A DNA stretch of 16,321 nt from CAMPJM01 sp964440915 (GCA_964440915.1 CAYTTV010000064.1:1-16321), one strand, 5' to 3'; positions 8,117 through 16,285 are shown, counted from the stretch's first letter. Program-made: numbers and translations. Notes: generated by a model from the sequence alone, not told the origin.

Positions 8117-9583
8117 ATGATAAGAAAAATGTTTAAGAAAAACTGCCTTTTGCTTTTTGTTGCTTTGGTAACATGTACTATCGCCAAAGGCCAAAGTGGT
8201 GAACAGATCAAAGCATGGTCATTGCAAGAGTGCGTTGAATATGCTGTTAGGAATAACATACAAGTAAAGCAAGGTCAACTCAATACAAAGGTGGATGAAG
8301 TGATCCTCAGCCAGTCCAAGGCCAATCTTTTGCCCAACTTAAACGGCAATACCAGCTATAGCCACAATGTAGGACGATCGGTCAACCCCTTCACCAATAT
8401 TATAGTAGACCAGCCAGTAAGCTCACACAATGTTTCACTCTCCAGCTCTGTTACGCTCTTCAATGGCTTTCAAAAGACAAATACTATCAAACGAAATAAG
8501 GTGTTGTTGAATGCCAGCCAATACACGGCTGAAGACATCCAGAATGACGTAACATTACAGGTGATCACCGCCTATATGAATATTCTGCTCAACAATGAGC
8601 TGCTTGAAAATGCAGAACTGAGATTGGTTACTACGGATATGCAGTTGGAGCGTACTTCCAAATTGGTGAGGGCAGGTTCCTTGCCAGAATCGAATATCTT
8701 GGAGATACAAGCGCAAAGGGCCAATGACGAATTGGATATCATCAACGCAAAAAATAATATTGCTATTGCAACGCTCAATCTGAAGCAGCTTATGCAACTG
8801 CCTGCACAAGAAGAAATGGATATTGTAGTGCCTGAGGTTGAGACACCCGATGAAGGAGGCCTTGTAGAATCTCTTTCAGAAATATACAGTACGGCTGTAG
8901 CACTACAACCCGACGTGAAGGCGGCAGAAGCAAGGGCGGAAGGTGCAGAATACGATGTGGTCATTGCCCAAGGTAATAGGATGCCGAGTATTTCGGCGAG
9001 TGGATTTTTAGGTACTGCTTATTCGAGCGTGGCCGATGACCAGTTGCCAAAAGAAGGTAGTGCTTTTACAGACATAGAAGTGCCAGTAGGATATTTGGCG
9101 GGTGATCCTAACCAAAAAGTGGTTTCTACTCGGTCTATTCCTGTAGAATATACAGAAAATACTTATTGGAACCAGTTGGATTTTAACCTAAGGAGAGGCG
9201 TTTCTATTGATATGAATATTCCGATTTTCAATGGATGGCAAACTAAAAGTGCTGTGAGCAGGGCAAAGATCAACAGTGAGGTTGCCGCTTTGGATGTAGT
9301 GAATACCAAGAATGTACTGAGGCAAAATATCGAACAAGCCTATCTGGACGTGCAGGCAGCACAACAGCGCTATGCAGCCACGAAAAAACAGGTAGAAGCC
9401 CTACAAGAGGCTTTCCGGGTAAATGAACAGAAATTTAATTTAGGTGTGATCAATGCCTTGGATTTCAATCTGGCAAAAACCAACCTCAATGTGGCAGAAT
9501 CTGATATGATCCAGTCCAAATATGATTACGTGTTCAAAACTAAAATTTTAGATTTTTATCAAGGAAAACCTTTATCATTCTAA
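8117..9583 (+). CDS. TolC-family outer membrane efflux channel
   Basis: This 488-residue protein has a type I signal peptide (basic MIRKMFKKN, then hydrophobic CLLLFVALV, probable cleavage near residue 25) and the typical opening WSLQECVEYAVRNNIQV (about 33-50). Two repeats of long alpha-helical hairpin sequence follow, each with a beta-strand pair (SLSSSVTLFNGFQ near 110-122; VSIDMNIPIFNGW near 365-377). The last helix contains the KFNLGVINALDF stretch. TolC trimers form the outer-membrane channel and periplasmic tunnel of tripartite exporters. The loop at about 300-350 is long and polar, as is usual in Bacteroidota members. Its stop is 2 bp from the adaptor start, so the two are co-translated partners. 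The ATG at 8117 gives a normal signal peptide; an ATG at residue 5 would also serve. Confidence 0.93.
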   Translation: MIRKMFKKNCLLLFVALVTCTIAKGQSGEQIKAWSLQECVEYAVRNNIQVKQGQLNTKVDEVILSQSKANLLPNLNGNTSYSHNVGRSVNPFTNIIVDQPVSSHNVSLSSSVTLFNGFQKTNTIKRNKVLLNASQYTAEDIQNDVTLQVITAYMNILLNNELLENAELRLVTTDMQLERTSKLVRAGSLPESNILEIQAQRANDELDIINAKNNIAIATLNLKQLMQLPAQEEMDIVVPEVETPDEGGLVESLSEIYSTAVALQPDVKAAEARAEGAEYDVVIAQGNRMPSISASGFLGTAYSSVADDQLPKEGSAFTDIEVPVGYLAGDPNQKVVSTRSIPVEYTENTYWNQLDFNLRRGVSIDMNIPIFNGWQTKSAVSRAKINSEVAALDVVNTKNVLRQNIEQAYLDVQAAQQRYAATKKQVEALQEAFRVNEQKFNLGVINALDFNLAKTNLNVAESDMIQSKYDYVFKTKILDFYQGKPLSF

Positions 9584-9585
9584 TC

Positions 9586-10950
9586 ATGACGAAAAAGAAG
9601 TCGAACAAATTACTGTATATATTATTGGCCGTTGTGGTCGTCCTCGTCCTGTTTTCAATAGTTGGGAAATCTATGGGCTGGATCGGTAAACCAGCTGCCA
9701 TAACGGTAGAGACCGCTACGGCAAAGAAAGCCTCTATAATAGAAAAAGTAAGTGCTTCCGGTGATGTGCAACCTCAGGTGGAGGTGACCATCAGCCCTGA
9801 TGTACCTGGCGAGATTATAGAGTTGAATGTGAAGGAAGGTGATGCTGTGGAGCCTGGTCAACTGCTATTGAAGATTCGGCCAGACAATTTCCAATCTGCC
9901 CTGGCTAGGGTCAAGGCCAACATGAACCAGGAACAAGCCAATCTGGCACAGACCAGAGCGCAATTGGCTGCCGCAGAAGCGAGGTTTACGCAGGTAAAGG
10001 CTGATTTTGAAAGAAACAAACAACTACTTGAAGAAAAGGTGATCTCTCAAGCAGATTATGAAACAGCTCAAGCCAACTATCAGACTTCGGCGCAAGAACT
10101 TGAATCTGCTAAACAAAATGTGCAGGCGGCTATATTTAGGTTAGAAAGCTCTAGGGCCTCGGTAAAAGAGGCAGAGGAAAACTTGTCTTTGACTAACGTA
10201 TATGCGCCTATGGGAGGTACCATATCAAAACTTAGTGTAGAGCAAGGCGAGCGGGTCGTAGGAACTTCTCAGATGGCCGGAACCGAAATGATGCGGATTG
10301 CAGATCTAAACCGTATGGAAGCCAGGGTGAATGTTAATGAAAATGATATTATCAGGGTAACGATCGGCGATACGGCCATTATTGACGTGGATGCGTATTC
10401 TTACTTAAAGAAAAAATTTACCGGTGTAGTTACAGAGATCGCCAATACAGCCAATACGAAAGCTTCCCAAGATGCGGTCACAGAGTTTCAGGTCCGTATT
10501 AAGATACTGAATGAATCTTATCAGGATTTAATAAAAGAAGACCCAAAATCATCGGCTCCTTTCCGTCCTGGAATGACGGCTAGTGTAGAAATTATCACCA
10601 ATAAGAAAAACGGCGTCCTCTCCGTACCTTTGGCTGCCGTAACCACTCGAAATACTGCGCAAATAAGCTCTCCTGAGGACATAGACAACAATGAGGAAGT
10701 TGAAGGAGATGAAGCACCAAGCACAGAGCAAACCAGCATAACCAACCGGGAAGGGGAAATGAAGGAAGTAGTCTTTGTGAAAGAGGGAGATATAGCCAAA
10801 AGGGTAGAGGTCGTAACAGGCATCAGTGATTATCAGAATATCGAAATTGTAAGTGGACTAGAAGAAGGCGCAGAAGTCATAAGTGGGCCATTCTCAGTAG
10901 TCTCTAAAAGGCTAAAGGATGGAGATGTGGTAGAAAAACCAGGGAAGTAA
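9586..10950 (+). CDS. HlyD/RND-type periplasmic adaptor (membrane fusion protein)
   Basis: This 454-residue efflux adaptor has an N-terminal membrane anchor (about 9-26), then half a biotinyl-lipoyl domain (PDVPGEIIELNVKEGDAV, 71-88). A coiled-coil hairpin (about 105-200, rich in A, Q and E) contacts the TolC tip. The second lipoyl half is at 205-225 (YAPMGGTISKL), followed by beta-barrel and membrane-proximal domains with FRPGMTASVEI (326-336). It bridges an inner-membrane pump and the TolC partner encoded 2 bp upstream. Residues 360-392 form a low-complexity, acidic and polar insertion that interrupts the membrane-proximal domain, a common type of loop in Bacteroidota adaptors. In many Bacteroidota operons MacB-like permease and ATPase genes come next; here a strong terminator follows instead, so the pump component must be encoded elsewhere. 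Confidence 0.92.
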   Translation: MTKKKSNKLLYILLAVVVVLVLFSIVGKSMGWIGKPAAITVETATAKKASIIEKVSASGDVQPQVEVTISPDVPGEIIELNVKEGDAVEPGQLLLKIRPDNFQSALARVKANMNQEQANLAQTRAQLAAAEARFTQVKADFERNKQLLEEKVISQADYETAQANYQTSAQELESAKQNVQAAIFRLESSRASVKEAEENLSLTNVYAPMGGTISKLSVEQGERVVGTSQMAGTEMMRIADLNRMEARVNVNENDIIRVTIGDTAIIDVDAYSYLKKKFTGVVTEIANTANTKASQDAVTEFQVRIKILNESYQDLIKEDPKSSAPFRPGMTASVEIITNKKNGVLSVPLAAVTTRNTAQISSPEDIDNNEEVEGDEAPSTEQTSITNREGEMKEVVFVKEGDIAKRVEVVTGISDYQNIEIVSGLEEGAEVISGPFSVVSKRLKDGDVVEKPGK

Positions 10951-10979
10951 TACTGGTTGTCGATGAACTATTGATTGTA

Positions 10980-11021
10980 AATGGTGCCTCACTAGGTGTT
11001 ACTGGTGAGGCACCATTTTTT
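10980..11021 (+). terminator. strong intrinsic terminator after the TolC-adaptor operon
   Basis: The left arm 10980-10995 pairs with 11002-11017 over 16 bp, with a single G-U pair and a 6-nt loop (GTGTTA). The outer 13 bp are perfect. A run of six T (11016-11021) overlaps the stem base and follows on. It starts 29 bp after the adaptor stop codon. On the minus strand no T-run follows, so it should act only on plus-strand transcripts. Confidence 0.93.
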
Positions 11022-11099
11022 GGTTTTTAGTAGAGGATGCCTTTGTATTGTCAATCGTGCGCTCCTCACAATGCCTCCGATCTTTTGGCAAATGAATTT

Positions 11100-12062
11100 T
11101 TAATAAAATGCAGGTAATACCTTCTGGCCGAATACCTCGATAAACTGCTCTTGTTTTCTATTTACATTGTGCAGTACCAATTCTCGGAAACCCATTTCTG
11201 CATATTTTTTCAGCCATTCCACATGTTCTTGTGGATCGTTAGAGACATGGACCATTTCCGCCACATCTTCTGGCTTTACTTTTTCGGCTGCCATATCAAA
11301 TTGCTTGGGCGTACGGAGTTGCGCTAGCATTTCACTGTCAAAAATATTGGTTTTCCATTGGTCGTGCGCACCTTTGAGCGCTTCCGCTTTGTCCTGATCA
11401 TAAGAGAGCTGGACTTTCAGGATCATGGGTTTGCCTTCTCCGCCACCTTTGTTCCATGCTTCAACCACCTTTTTTAGCTTTTCTTCGGGTTGAGAAATGG
11501 TGATCAAGCCATCTGCCCAACTGGCTAACCAGCCAGCCGTTTTCGGAGTGATGGCAGCACCGATTACCCTTGGTTTTTTACGCGGAAAAGTATGAAGTCT
11601 CGCTTCCTCCACCTGCACGAGTCCATGATGTGTAACCGTTTCACCATTCCACATTTGTCTTATGATATCTACTGATTCTTTCAGTATTTTATTTCTATCT
11701 TCTTTAATAGGCCATTTCTCACCTTTTATAGCTTCATTGATGGCTTGTCCACTGCCAAAAGCTACCCAAAATCTCTCGGGGTACATTTCCAGTAATGTGG
11801 CGACTGCTTGTGCAATTATGGCAGGATGATACCGGTATGAAGGACAATTCACAATGCCAAATTTCATTTTTTTAGTAGCCTGCAAAGCAGCGCCTAACCA
11901 TGACCAGGCAAAACCACAATTGCCCTGATTTTCGCTCCATGTATAAAAATGATCGGACGAAAGGGCAAACTGGAAACCAGCATCTTCCGCCTTTTGCACA
12001 TACTGTAATAATTCACTAGGAGCAAATTGCTCATGGGATATATGGTAGCCAAGTTTTATCAT
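11100..12062 (-). CDS. luciferase-like (LLM) flavin-dependent oxidoreductase
   Basis: This 320-residue protein has the bacterial luciferase-like TIM-barrel pattern: MIKLGYHISHEQF at the start, ALSSDHFYTW (33-42), FGIVNCPSYRYHPAIIAQA (68-86) and VAFGSGQAINE (100-110), the usual flavin-phosphate region. It resembles the family I recall as TIGR03885, LLM enzymes that use FMN in organisms lacking F420; substrates of that family are not known to me. It is soluble with no signal peptide. It is the last gene of a three-gene unit: its ATG lies 4 bp after the TGA of the GH13 gene, within TGAGAAAATG, so translation is probably coupled. Company with a GH13 enzyme and an ASRT-like protein hints at oxidation of a sugar or related metabolite, but this is inference only. 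Confidence 0.87.
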   Translation of the reverse strand: MIKLGYHISHEQFAPSELLQYVQKAEDAGFQFALSSDHFYTWSENQGNCGFAWSWLGAALQATKKMKFGIVNCPSYRYHPAIIAQAVATLLEMYPERFWVAFGSGQAINEAIKGEKWPIKEDRNKILKESVDIIRQMWNGETVTHHGLVQVEEARLHTFPRKKPRVIGAAITPKTAGWLASWADGLITISQPEEKLKKVVEAWNKGGGEGKPMILKVQLSYDQDKAEALKGAHDQWKTNIFDSEMLAQLRTPKQFDMAAEKVKPEDVAEMVHVSNDPQEHVEWLKKYAEMGFRELVLHNVNRKQEQFIEVFGQKVLPAFY

Positions 12063-12066
12063 TTTC

Positions 12067-13707
12067 TCATTCGTTTATTAATTGAATTGTCTCCTTATCA
12101 TAAATCCTGATCCAGCGGTAGCCGTAGCCATTGATCAAGAGGTTGTCAAAGTTTTCGGGTGTTGCATATGTTGCATCCGTAAAAATGTCCTGCATCCGTT
12201 TAGGGATAAAGTCAGTGAAGATGCTGATCGTCAAAGGTTCATGATGAAGGTTGTTTATGATCACCAATGTTTTGTCACCTTCTATATAGCGAATACTGAA
12301 TACCCGATCATCGTTGGCCATTACCAAGCTCCATCTGCCGGTACCTATTTCTGTACATTGTCTCCTTACCGCTATCAAGCGTTTCATCCAATTGAGCAAA
12401 GAGGCAGGGTCGGCAATTTGTTGGTCCACATTGACTTTATGGTAACTATAATCCCCTTCGTGCAACGCATCTTGATATAGGTGATCTGCCTTAGAAAATC
12501 CAGCATTTTTAGTATCGTTCCATGGCATAGGGATTCGCACACTCAATCTTTCCTCTTTAGAAAGGTCATCTCCCATCCCTATTTCGTCACCATAGCTGAG
12601 GAGAATTGATCCAGGAAAGCTAAAAATAAGGCTATAGGCCATTCTCACTCTCCCAAGGTCATTGCCAAACATTGACACAATTTCCCGCCTAATGCCCTGG
12701 TCGTTAAATACCCTCATGTTTTCTTCAGGCGCAAAAGCATCGAATGTTTCTTGCTTTTCTTGCTTATCAAGCAAATCCAGATTCAGTTCATCATGATGCC
12801 TAATAAAATTGACCCAATGGCCAACCTGTATATCCTTGATTAATTCTAATCCCTTAGCCACTGCTAGCGCATTTTTTCTGGCAAATCCCAAAAATGCATA
12901 TTGATTTGTCCAAAAGTTAAAAAGCATATGTATTCTACTGTCATCACCAAAATACTTAGTGATTTCCTCTGCTTTCACATCAGCCTCTCCAAGTAGCACA
13001 GCTTCGGGATTGATCGATGCAGTATATTCGCGCATTTTCGCAAAAAACTGATGAAGATTACCATAGTTTGTATGGGCTACATCTGTAGTGTCAGTAATGA
13101 CGTGCGCAGCATCGATTCTAAAACCGCAAACACCTAGCCTCAGCCAGAACCCCATAATCTTGAGAATTTCTCCCTGCACTTCTTTATTAGATATATTGAG
13201 ATCTGCCTGCTCTTTATAGTACCGATGCAGGTAATAAGCATCTGTTTCTTCTGAGTATTCCCAGATACTGTTCTCCACTCCTTCAAATAGAACCTTCTCT
13301 TCATCCTCCTCCGGCTTCTCATCTGTCCACACATAATAATTACGGTACTTCGAAGTTTTATCTTTCTTGGATTCCTTGAACCATGGATGTTCGATAGAGG
13401 TGTGGTTGACCACCAGATCAATGATAACCCGTATGCCCATCCCTTTAGCAGTATCGATAAATTCTGTAAAGTCTCCCAGATTTCCCAACCGTGGATCTAC
13501 ATTGTAGTAATCCATCACATCATAGCCGTAATCCCTAAGTGGTGAGGGATAAAATGGCATCAACCAGATACAGGTACAACCCAAAGAAGCAATATGATTA
13601 AGGCGCTCGATCAATCCTCTGAAATCGCCAAACCCATTGCCATCGGTATCTTTATATAACTTCACGTCTACGCCGTAGATGACAGCGTTTTTATACCAAT
13701 CGTTCAT
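12067..13707 (-). CDS. GH13 alpha-amylase-family enzyme, trehalose-synthase-like
   Basis: This 546-residue protein has an (alpha/beta)8 GH13 catalytic domain. The N-terminal run (FGDFRGLIERLNHIASLG, then WLMPFYPSPLRDYGYDVMDY, 48-67) is most like trehalose synthase (maltose to trehalose isomerase) and related glucosidases. The conserved regions are present: DLVVNH (97-102), GFRIDAA (195-201) with nucleophile D199, LLGEAD (238-243) with acid/base E241, and IRHHDEL (302-308) with transition-state D306. The enzyme therefore should be active. There is no signal peptide, which points to a cytoplasmic alpha-glucan, maltose or trehalose substrate. It is shorter than many TreS proteins and has no fused maltokinase. 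It starts 8 bp after the ASRT-like gene and ends 4 bp before the LLM gene. Alternatives are an alpha-glucosidase or a hexosyltransferase; specificity cannot be fixed from motifs. Confidence 0.88.
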   Translation of the reverse strand: MNDWYKNAVIYGVDVKLYKDTDGNGFGDFRGLIERLNHIASLGCTCIWLMPFYPSPLRDYGYDVMDYYNVDPRLGNLGDFTEFIDTAKGMGIRVIIDLVVNHTSIEHPWFKESKKDKTSKYRNYYVWTDEKPEEDEEKVLFEGVENSIWEYSEETDAYYLHRYYKEQADLNISNKEVQGEILKIMGFWLRLGVCGFRIDAAHVITDTTDVAHTNYGNLHQFFAKMREYTASINPEAVLLGEADVKAEEITKYFGDDSRIHMLFNFWTNQYAFLGFARKNALAVAKGLELIKDIQVGHWVNFIRHHDELNLDLLDKQEKQETFDAFAPEENMRVFNDQGIRREIVSMFGNDLGRVRMAYSLIFSFPGSILLSYGDEIGMGDDLSKEERLSVRIPMPWNDTKNAGFSKADHLYQDALHEGDYSYHKVNVDQQIADPASLLNWMKRLIAVRRQCTEIGTGRWSLVMANDDRVFSIRYIEGDKTLVIINNLHHEPLTISIFTDFIPKRMQDIFTDATYATPENFDNLLINGYGYRWIRIYDKETIQLINE

Positions 13708-13715
13708 AGTGATTT

Positions 13716-14093
13716 TTAACTGCCCGAATAAGCCATCGTACTCAAAATAGCATTTTCTGCCTGTCTTGAATCCAATCGGGTATGTTGCACCACAATCGGC
13801 ACGTCAGAAACCAACGTAGAGGCGTAATCAGTATCGAATGGTATGGTTTCGGGGTCCTTCAATTCATTAAATCTCAGGTGCTTGGTTCTTTTTGGCGGTA
13901 CGGTTACTTTATAGGGACCTACAGGATCTCTATCCTCAAAATAAATCATGATCTCGATTGTCGCTTCCTTGTCCGCGGTATTTAAAATACAAGCTGTTTC
14001 GTGACTTTTCATTGCTGGTTCCGGTCCATTGCTTTCAGATGGTATAAACCCCTCAGGAATAGCCCATATCTTTTTTCCTAATAAATATTCCAT
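13716..14093 (-). CDS. ASRT-family protein (sensory rhodopsin transducer homologue)
   Basis: This 125-residue protein is recognisably related to the Anabaena sensory rhodopsin transducer, a small soluble beta-sandwich protein of about the same length that forms tetramers. Shared stretches include WAIPEGFIP (10-18), SNGPEP (21-26), HETACILN (31-38), PVGPY (57-61), RTKHLRFN (69-76) and QHTRLDSRQAEN (103-114). In Anabaena the protein couples to a rhodopsin; comparative work has proposed that the wider superfamily binds small molecules, possibly sugars. Here no rhodopsin or opsin-like gene is visible and the partner is a GH13 enzyme 8 bp downstream, which favours the ligand-binding view. The open frame also has a GTG at 14096, directly before the ATG at 14093; the ATG is chosen because it gives the family's usual length. 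No Shine-Dalgarno is visible. It is the first gene of the unit. Confidence 0.9.
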   Translation of the reverse strand: MEYLLGKKIWAIPEGFIPSESNGPEPAMKSHETACILNTADKEATIEIMIYFEDRDPVGPYKVTVPPKRTKHLRFNELKDPETIPFDTDYASTLVSDVPIVVQHTRLDSRQAENAILSTMAYSGS

Positions 14094-14096
14094 CAC

Positions 14097-14339
14097 TTAT
14101 AATTTAATTTTACATTGACTTTTAAATTAAATTTGTAGACAGAACCGATTAAAATGGAATTTTGTTTGTGGTGGCCAGTAGCTAGTTTTTCTCAGAATGG
14201 ATGGAGAAATTGAGAAAAAAAGTGGAAAATTGTATTTAAATCCTCCCTTGAATTACTAAAAGTAACATCTAATAATGTAGTAGAAAAGCGCTTTAAGGCT
14301 TCAACCTCTTAGTAACCGAAATAAAACAAATAGCCTTCC
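14097..14339. promoter_or_regulatory. leader region of the ASRT-GH13-LLM unit
   Basis: These 243 AT-rich bp lie between the Maf stop and the ASRT start, both on the minus strand, and should contain the promoter of the three-gene unit. I found no exact TAnnTTTG on the minus strand; TACTTTTA near 14264-14257 has one mismatch but no spaced TTG. A perfect 10-bp palindrome AAAGCGCTTT (14285-14294) lies about 190 bp upstream of the ASRT start and could be a protein-binding site. There is no convincing terminator behind Maf. Confidence 0.35.
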
Positions 14340-14909
14340 CTACGAATCAAACCCTTCAAGCTCTTCATACACCAAATGCGTGGGTAACCCCATCACCGTA
14401 AAGTATGAGCCTTCAATTTTCTGGATACCGATCATGCCTATCCATTCTTGTATGCCATAAGCACCGGCTTTATCAAAAGGCTGGTATTTTTCTATATAAT
14501 AATCTATTTCCTTTTCACTCAATGATCTAAAGTGCACTAGGGTGGTGTCATCAAAAACCATTGTTTTGGACTTGCTAGCTATGCAAACTCCTGTGATTAC
14601 GCAGTGCTGCTGCCCACTAAGGGCCTTTAGCATTGCTTTAGCTTCGATGTGGTTTTTTGGCTTTCCCAATATTTTGTCTTCCAGTATCACTACTGTATCG
14701 GCTGTAATCACAGCTTCATCATCTTCCAGAGTAGGAATAAATGCTTCCGCTTTTTTCTTGGCAAGAAAGCTGGCTACGGCATTAACTTCCAAGGTCTCTG
14801 GATAAGATTCGTCTGTATCCAATGTTTTAACGACAAAATCAAATCCTGCTTCTTTCAACAATTGTTGCCTTCGAGGTGATTTTGAAGCAAGTATAAGCTT
14901 ATAGTTCAT
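14340..14909 (-). CDS. Maf-family nucleoside triphosphate pyrophosphatase
   Basis: This 189-residue protein matches Maf/YhdE throughout. It has LASKSPRRQQLLKEAG (7-22) with the SPRR nucleotide-binding turn, ITADTVV (68-74) with the catalytic D71, GKPKN (82-86), and near the C-terminus FDKAGAYGIQEWIG and GSYFTVMGLP. Maf enzymes hydrolyse dTTP, UTP or modified pyrimidine nucleotides to the monophosphate and pyrophosphate, acting as a house-cleaning activity and linked to septum regulation in some bacteria. The pattern fits the dTTP/UTP branch, judged by overall similarity to YhdE. Its ATG directly abuts the TAA of the DUF1015 gene (TAAATG), so translation probably depends on ribosomes finishing that gene. 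Length is normal for the family. Confidence 0.95.
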   Translation of the reverse strand: MNYKLILASKSPRRQQLLKEAGFDFVVKTLDTDESYPETLEVNAVASFLAKKKAEAFIPTLEDDEAVITADTVVILEDKILGKPKNHIEAKAMLKALSGQQHCVITGVCIASKSKTMVFDDTTLVHFRSLSEKEIDYYIEKYQPFDKAGAYGIQEWIGMIGIQKIEGSYFTVMGLPTHLVYEELEGFDS

Positions 14910-16214
14910 TTATTTGGGTGAGTTACAATCATTCACACTATGTTCATTTGCTTTTATGCTGCCAAAAATGAATCCGCATACTACCTTCGGGTAAAAGTAG
15001 GTGGATTTCTGCGGCATAGTATGGCCACTAAAACAAACATTTTTAACTTCCTCCATCGAGATTTCCTGTGTAATAATGGCCAGTTGAGCTTCTCCGTGAT
15101 GTACCTTGTTCAGGCATTCGGAAAAGTTTCTTTCAAAACTGATTGCTTCTGAGCGACGTTGCTGAGGTCCTGGAATTCCTAAAATTTTTTCAATGATAAA
15201 ATAATGCATCACAGTAAGATCCAGTTGCTTTACCACCTCTGGGAATGGCCAAGGAAGTTCGGAAAACACATCAGGTTTTAATCTGATAGCATATGCACTG
15301 TCTTTGAAAACCAAACCAAACGTCCATGGCTTTCCCATAATGATTTCGTGAATATCGTAAGGGTTGTCTACCTCCTTTATCTGAAATTTTTTCTCCAAAG
15401 AAGCAAGAATTTCATTCCTATCAAACTTCTCCAAATGTGAAATAAGGCGATGTGTAGGTAATATGACAAGGTCATCTGACTCCGTATTGGTCAGATAAAT
15501 CATGTGGAAGTTATAAGCTTCATCGCCCGTATGGTGTGGATTGTTTTCCATGCAAGCTTTCCTATACTCCATAGAGCTTTCATACCGGTGGTGGCCGTCG
15601 GCAAGGATTATCTGTTTGGATGCGATCAAGTTTTTAAATTTTTCAATCACTTTGGCATCTTGAATCACACTGATCACGTCACGAACGCCTTGATAATCTT
15701 CCGTTTCATATATTGGGTTACGCATGCTCTCGTCCATATAACCTTCCAGTTCATGACTTGCATCCGTATATAGGCCATGTGTAGGGCTCACGTTCAACTG
15801 CGTTTGTTCCAAAAGGGCAGTTCGGTCGTTTACCGCATTGGGTATCGTGTTTTCATGTCGCAGCAGAACGCCCTCCTTCCAGTCGTAGGCTTTTATATAG
15901 CAGATAAAGCCTTTCCGACAACGCATTTTTTTACTGCCAGGAAAAGAAAAATATTGATAATATACATATATTCCAGGAATGGGATCCTGCAAAATAACCC
16001 CTTCTTTCTTCCATTTCTGCAACGTTTCCGCAGCAGTTGTAGCAGGATCAGGCCCTCTTGGCACCGATATATGAATGCTGTTATGCGGGTTTCGATACAA
16101 TTTTTCCCTTTGCTTTTCGGAGATCACATCAAATAATGGAGACGTCAGCGCATCTATATTTTGGGATAGAGTACCATTATAACGCCATGCCCGAAAAGGC
16201 CTTATTTCTGCCAT
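14910..16214 (-). CDS. DUF1015-family protein of unknown function
   Basis: This 434-residue cytoplasmic protein shows the DUF1015 hallmarks: MAEIRPFRAWRYN at the start, SPLFDVIS (25-32), RHENTIPNAVNDR (119-131) and ILADGHHRYESSMEYRK (203-219). The molecular function is not established. In many Bacteroidota and clostridia the gene sits beside serine-biosynthesis genes (serC, serA), and such genes could lie just beyond the right edge. No signal peptide or membrane segment is present. The stop is fused to the Maf start. The ATG at 16214 is chosen because the family starts right there with (M)AxIxPFRA. TATATTTA lies 4 nt upstream, too close for a normal -7 box. Histidine- and acid-rich DGHHRY suggests a catalytic or metal site, but this is inference. 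Confidence 0.92.
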   Translation of the reverse strand: MAEIRPFRAWRYNGTLSQNIDALTSPLFDVISEKQREKLYRNPHNSIHISVPRGPDPATTAAETLQKWKKEGVILQDPIPGIYVYYQYFSFPGSKKMRCRKGFICYIKAYDWKEGVLLRHENTIPNAVNDRTALLEQTQLNVSPTHGLYTDASHELEGYMDESMRNPIYETEDYQGVRDVISVIQDAKVIEKFKNLIASKQIILADGHHRYESSMEYRKACMENNPHHTGDEAYNFHMIYLTNTESDDLVILPTHRLISHLEKFDRNEILASLEKKFQIKEVDNPYDIHEIIMGKPWTFGLVFKDSAYAIRLKPDVFSELPWPFPEVVKQLDLTVMHYFIIEKILGIPGPQQRRSEAISFERNFSECLNKVHHGEAQLAIITQEISMEEVKNVCFSGHTMPQKSTYFYPKVVCGFIFGSIKANEHSVNDCNSPK

Positions 16215-16246
16215 AACTTAAATATAAATGATTGAATGATACCTGC

Positions 16247-16285
16247 TGTCAATTGTTACCATTATTTCTTGCCTTTTGTCAATTG
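16247..16285. repeat. 9-bp direct repeat upstream of the DUF1015 gene
   Basis: TGTCAATTG occurs at 16247-16255 and again at 16277-16285, 30 bp apart from start to start, close to three helical turns. The following bases are also similar (TTACC and CTAAC). Each copy includes TTGACA on the minus strand, facing the DUF1015 gene. It may be a pair of regulator sites or a chance repeat in AT-rich DNA. No gene is seen in 16215-16321. Confidence 0.35.

Noticed and set aside
11030..11099. Terminator for the minus-strand LLM unit
   Set aside because: Only a weak GAGG/CCTC pairing with no T-run on the minus strand was found.
14094..14096. GTG start for the ASRT-like gene
   Set aside because: An ATG follows at once and gives the family's usual length of about 125 residues.
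16219..16252. TTG then TATATTTA as a promoter for the DUF1015 gene
   Set aside because: The spacing is 23 nt and the -7-like box lies 4 nt before the ATG, which would force a leaderless transcript starting at or inside the codon.
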